From Nitrospirota bacterium (GTDB taxonomy: Bacteria > Nitrospirota > Thermodesulfovibrionia > Thermodesulfovibrionales > Magnetobacteriaceae): a stretch of 15,003 nt of DNA. Each line of letters opens with the position of its first letter. Within the stretch, counting starts at the first letter, position 1. Shown here one piece after another: positions 14,183-15,003 of this stretch. The DNA lies in contig JADGAE010000018.1 of NCBI GenBank assembly GCA_015232165.1, positions 1 through 15,003 of the forward strand, read 5' to 3'. A program made the position numbers and the translations under genes. The notes below the pieces were generated by a model. The model was given only the letters and a program-made list of their open reading frames with translations, did no database searches and was not told the DNA's origin.

Positions 14183-14216
14183 AAGCCGCCCGGTAGTGAT
14201 GTTTGCAGAGCGGCTT
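14183..14216 (-). terminator. Weak terminator-like hairpin downstream of dksA
   Basis: AAGCCGC (14183-14189) pairs with GCGGCTT (14210-14216) across a 20-base loop, followed on the minus strand by TTGATTG. The stem is short and the T-run poor. The 350-base gap 14020-14371 holds no convincing gene, only this hairpin, the stem at 14281-14299 and the direct repeat at 14314-14363. Confidence 0.35.
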
Positions 14217-14280
14217 GATGGGACCGGTTTAGGATTGACTCGATGCTTTTTGCTTTACACTGCCTCTGTGGCGGAGAGAA

Positions 14281-14299
14281 CACCCCTATTATAGGGGTG
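14281..14299. repeat. Perfect short hairpin
   Basis: CACCCCTA-TTA-TAGGGGTG, an 8-bp stem with a three-base loop. No T-run on either side, so it is not a standard terminator; it could be an mRNA 3'-end structure or an operator. Confidence 0.5.
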
Positions 14300-14313
14300 G
14301 CGGAAGTATTTTA

Positions 14314-14363
14314 GGTTTTTGTTCCCTACGGTCAATATGTTCGGTTTTTGTTCCCTACGGTCA
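14314..14363. repeat. 21-bp direct repeat, period 29
   Basis: The 21-base unit GGTTTTTGTTCCCTACGG plus TCA occurs at 14314-14334 and 14343-14363, identical, separated by eight unrelated bases. It lies directly beyond the dksA stop codon. Confidence 0.85.
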
Positions 14364-14371
14364 CTGGTCTT

Positions 14372-14842
14372 CTACTGAAATGGGTGTTCCTTTTCTATCT
14401 CTTCAAGCTTTTCCCTCTTCTCCTTGCACTCTACGCACATCGTTGCATAGGGTAGCACCTTTAGACGTGCCTCGTTGATAAACGAGCCGCAATCCTCACA
14501 CACACCATAGGAGCCGTTTTTGATCTTCCTAAGCGCCTCGTCTATCTTGTTGAGCTTTATCTTGTGGTGATGCAGCTTCTGTAAGATAATCTCTCCGGCG
14601 ATGTCAACCACGGACCAATCGCCGTCATCCAGGGCTGCCTCAACAAGCTGTTTTTCCTCGCCACGGGTGAAGTTGGATATCTCCATCTTGGCCTCTTTCA
14701 GAAGCATCTGACGCTCGTTTAAGAGGATCTTCTTGATACCGTTTAGTCTGGCCTCTTCCGGGGTGGGCTCTATGATACCGGTATCCTCTCTTCTATCATA
14801 GTCGTCGTCGTTTATGTCTGAGTTTACGTTATCTGTTGCCAC
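14372..14842 (-). CDS. dksA: DksA/TraR-family zinc-finger regulator
   Basis: A 156-residue protein with an acidic N-terminus, a coiled coil (about 30-110) and a C4 zinc finger CEDCGSFINEARLKVLPYATMCVEC (C115, C118, C136, C139). DksA inserts its coiled coil in the RNA polymerase secondary channel and, with ppGpp, changes promoter choice. At the coiled-coil tip the E. coli DxxDxA motif is replaced by SVVDIA (S77, D80, A82): one of the two key aspartates is absent, although D75 is close. Activity may thus differ from E. coli DksA; a TraR/YbiI-like role is the alternative. The start is GTG 14842 with AGGAGG nine bases upstream; it overlaps the upstream gene's TAG by one base, suggesting translational coupling. 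Confidence 0.88.
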   Translation of the reverse strand: MATDNVNSDINDDDYDRREDTGIIEPTPEEARLNGIKKILLNERQMLLKEAKMEISNFTRGEEKQLVEAALDDGDWSVVDIAGEIILQKLHHHKIKLNKIDEALRKIKNGSYGVCEDCGSFINEARLKVLPYATMCVECKEKREKLEEIEKEHPFQ

Positions 14843-15003
14843 TACTGTTGTCCTCCTGTTTTGTCTCCCTCCGGGGTGTTGGCCACCTCCTGGGTGCCCT
14901 CTTTATGTAGCTCGACAATACTCTTGACCTTGATGCCTGCGCCCTTTAGCGCCTTCTGGATATCGGGCAGCTTGGCATCCTCCACCTTAAGCATAAAGTT
15001 TAT
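14842..15003 (-). CDS. C-terminal end of an unidentified protein (partial)
   Basis: The open frame enters from the right edge and ends at TAG 14842-14844. The visible 53 residues begin INFMLKVEDAKLPDIQKALKG, then AGIKVKSIVELHKEG, and end in a Gly/Gln-rich tail. The pattern of strand, helix (lpdiQKALKGAGIKV) and strand resembles the end of an ACT-type ligand-binding domain, sometimes found after CBS domains, but the fragment is too short to name. The dksA ribosome site lies inside its coding sequence. Confidence 0.7.
   Translation of the reverse strand: MNFMLKVEDAKLPDIQKALKGAGIKVKSIVELHKEGTQEVANTPEGDKTGGQQ

Noticed and set aside
14099..14218. Small plus-strand ORF starting ATG 14099
   Set aside because: Weak ribosome site, no recognisable motif, and runs through the hairpin at 14183-14216.
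14314..14363. Possible CRISPR array (21-bp repeats at 29-bp period)
   Set aside because: Only two copies with an eight-base spacer; spacer too short, no further repeats and no cas genes.

Overview
The window reads as chromosomal DNA of a Gram-negative, motile or surface-moving bacterium of moderate GC content. The gene mix is a c-di-GMP-linked HD-GYP/PilZ protein, three type IV prepilins, a chemotaxis-type histidine kinase CheA, MsrP, QueF, a CysM-like synthase and a DksA-type regulator. Together with the abundant dispersed palindromes, this resembles Nitrospirota (for example the lineage that includes magnetotactic Nitrospirota) or Deltaproteobacteria-like genomes. That placement is inference from gene content, not from a phylogenetic marker.

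Left part (1-5271, all genes on the minus strand). An HD-GYP/PilZ protein (1654-140) has a consensus sigma-54 promoter upstream. A sulfur-related operon runs from a previously uncalled 47-residue zinc-ribbon protein (3706-3563) through an OsmC-like protein to a CysM-like cysteine synthase. It starts from a good sigma-70-type promoter. The msrP-queF pair follows (5271-3980). Copies of a GC-rich dispersed repeat that ends in a hairpin plus T-tract lie in the gaps. Middle (5350-7083): a plus-strand cheA with no che neighbours.

Right part (7181-14019, minus strand). This is a pilus locus with a repeated layout. The unit pilA, terminator, 150-180 bp terminal-inverted-repeat element, large TMTC-like multi-TM/TPR protein occurs twice, and a third, different prepilin ends the series. 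The two PilA proteins differ at only 7 of 186 residues, while the two TMTC-like proteins are clearly divergent. Both pilA genes have the same promoter layout with a TGTCA-N4-TGACA palindrome about 165 bp upstream of the start. TMTC-type proteins are GT-C-fold glycosyltransferase relatives, so a pilin-glycosylation module is a reasonable hypothesis, but the sequence does not prove it. One TMTC-like gene carries an in-frame insertion of a dispersed palindromic repeat in its coding sequence.

Right edge: a DksA/TraR-type zinc-finger gene overlaps by one base the stop codon of an upstream gene that runs off the window.
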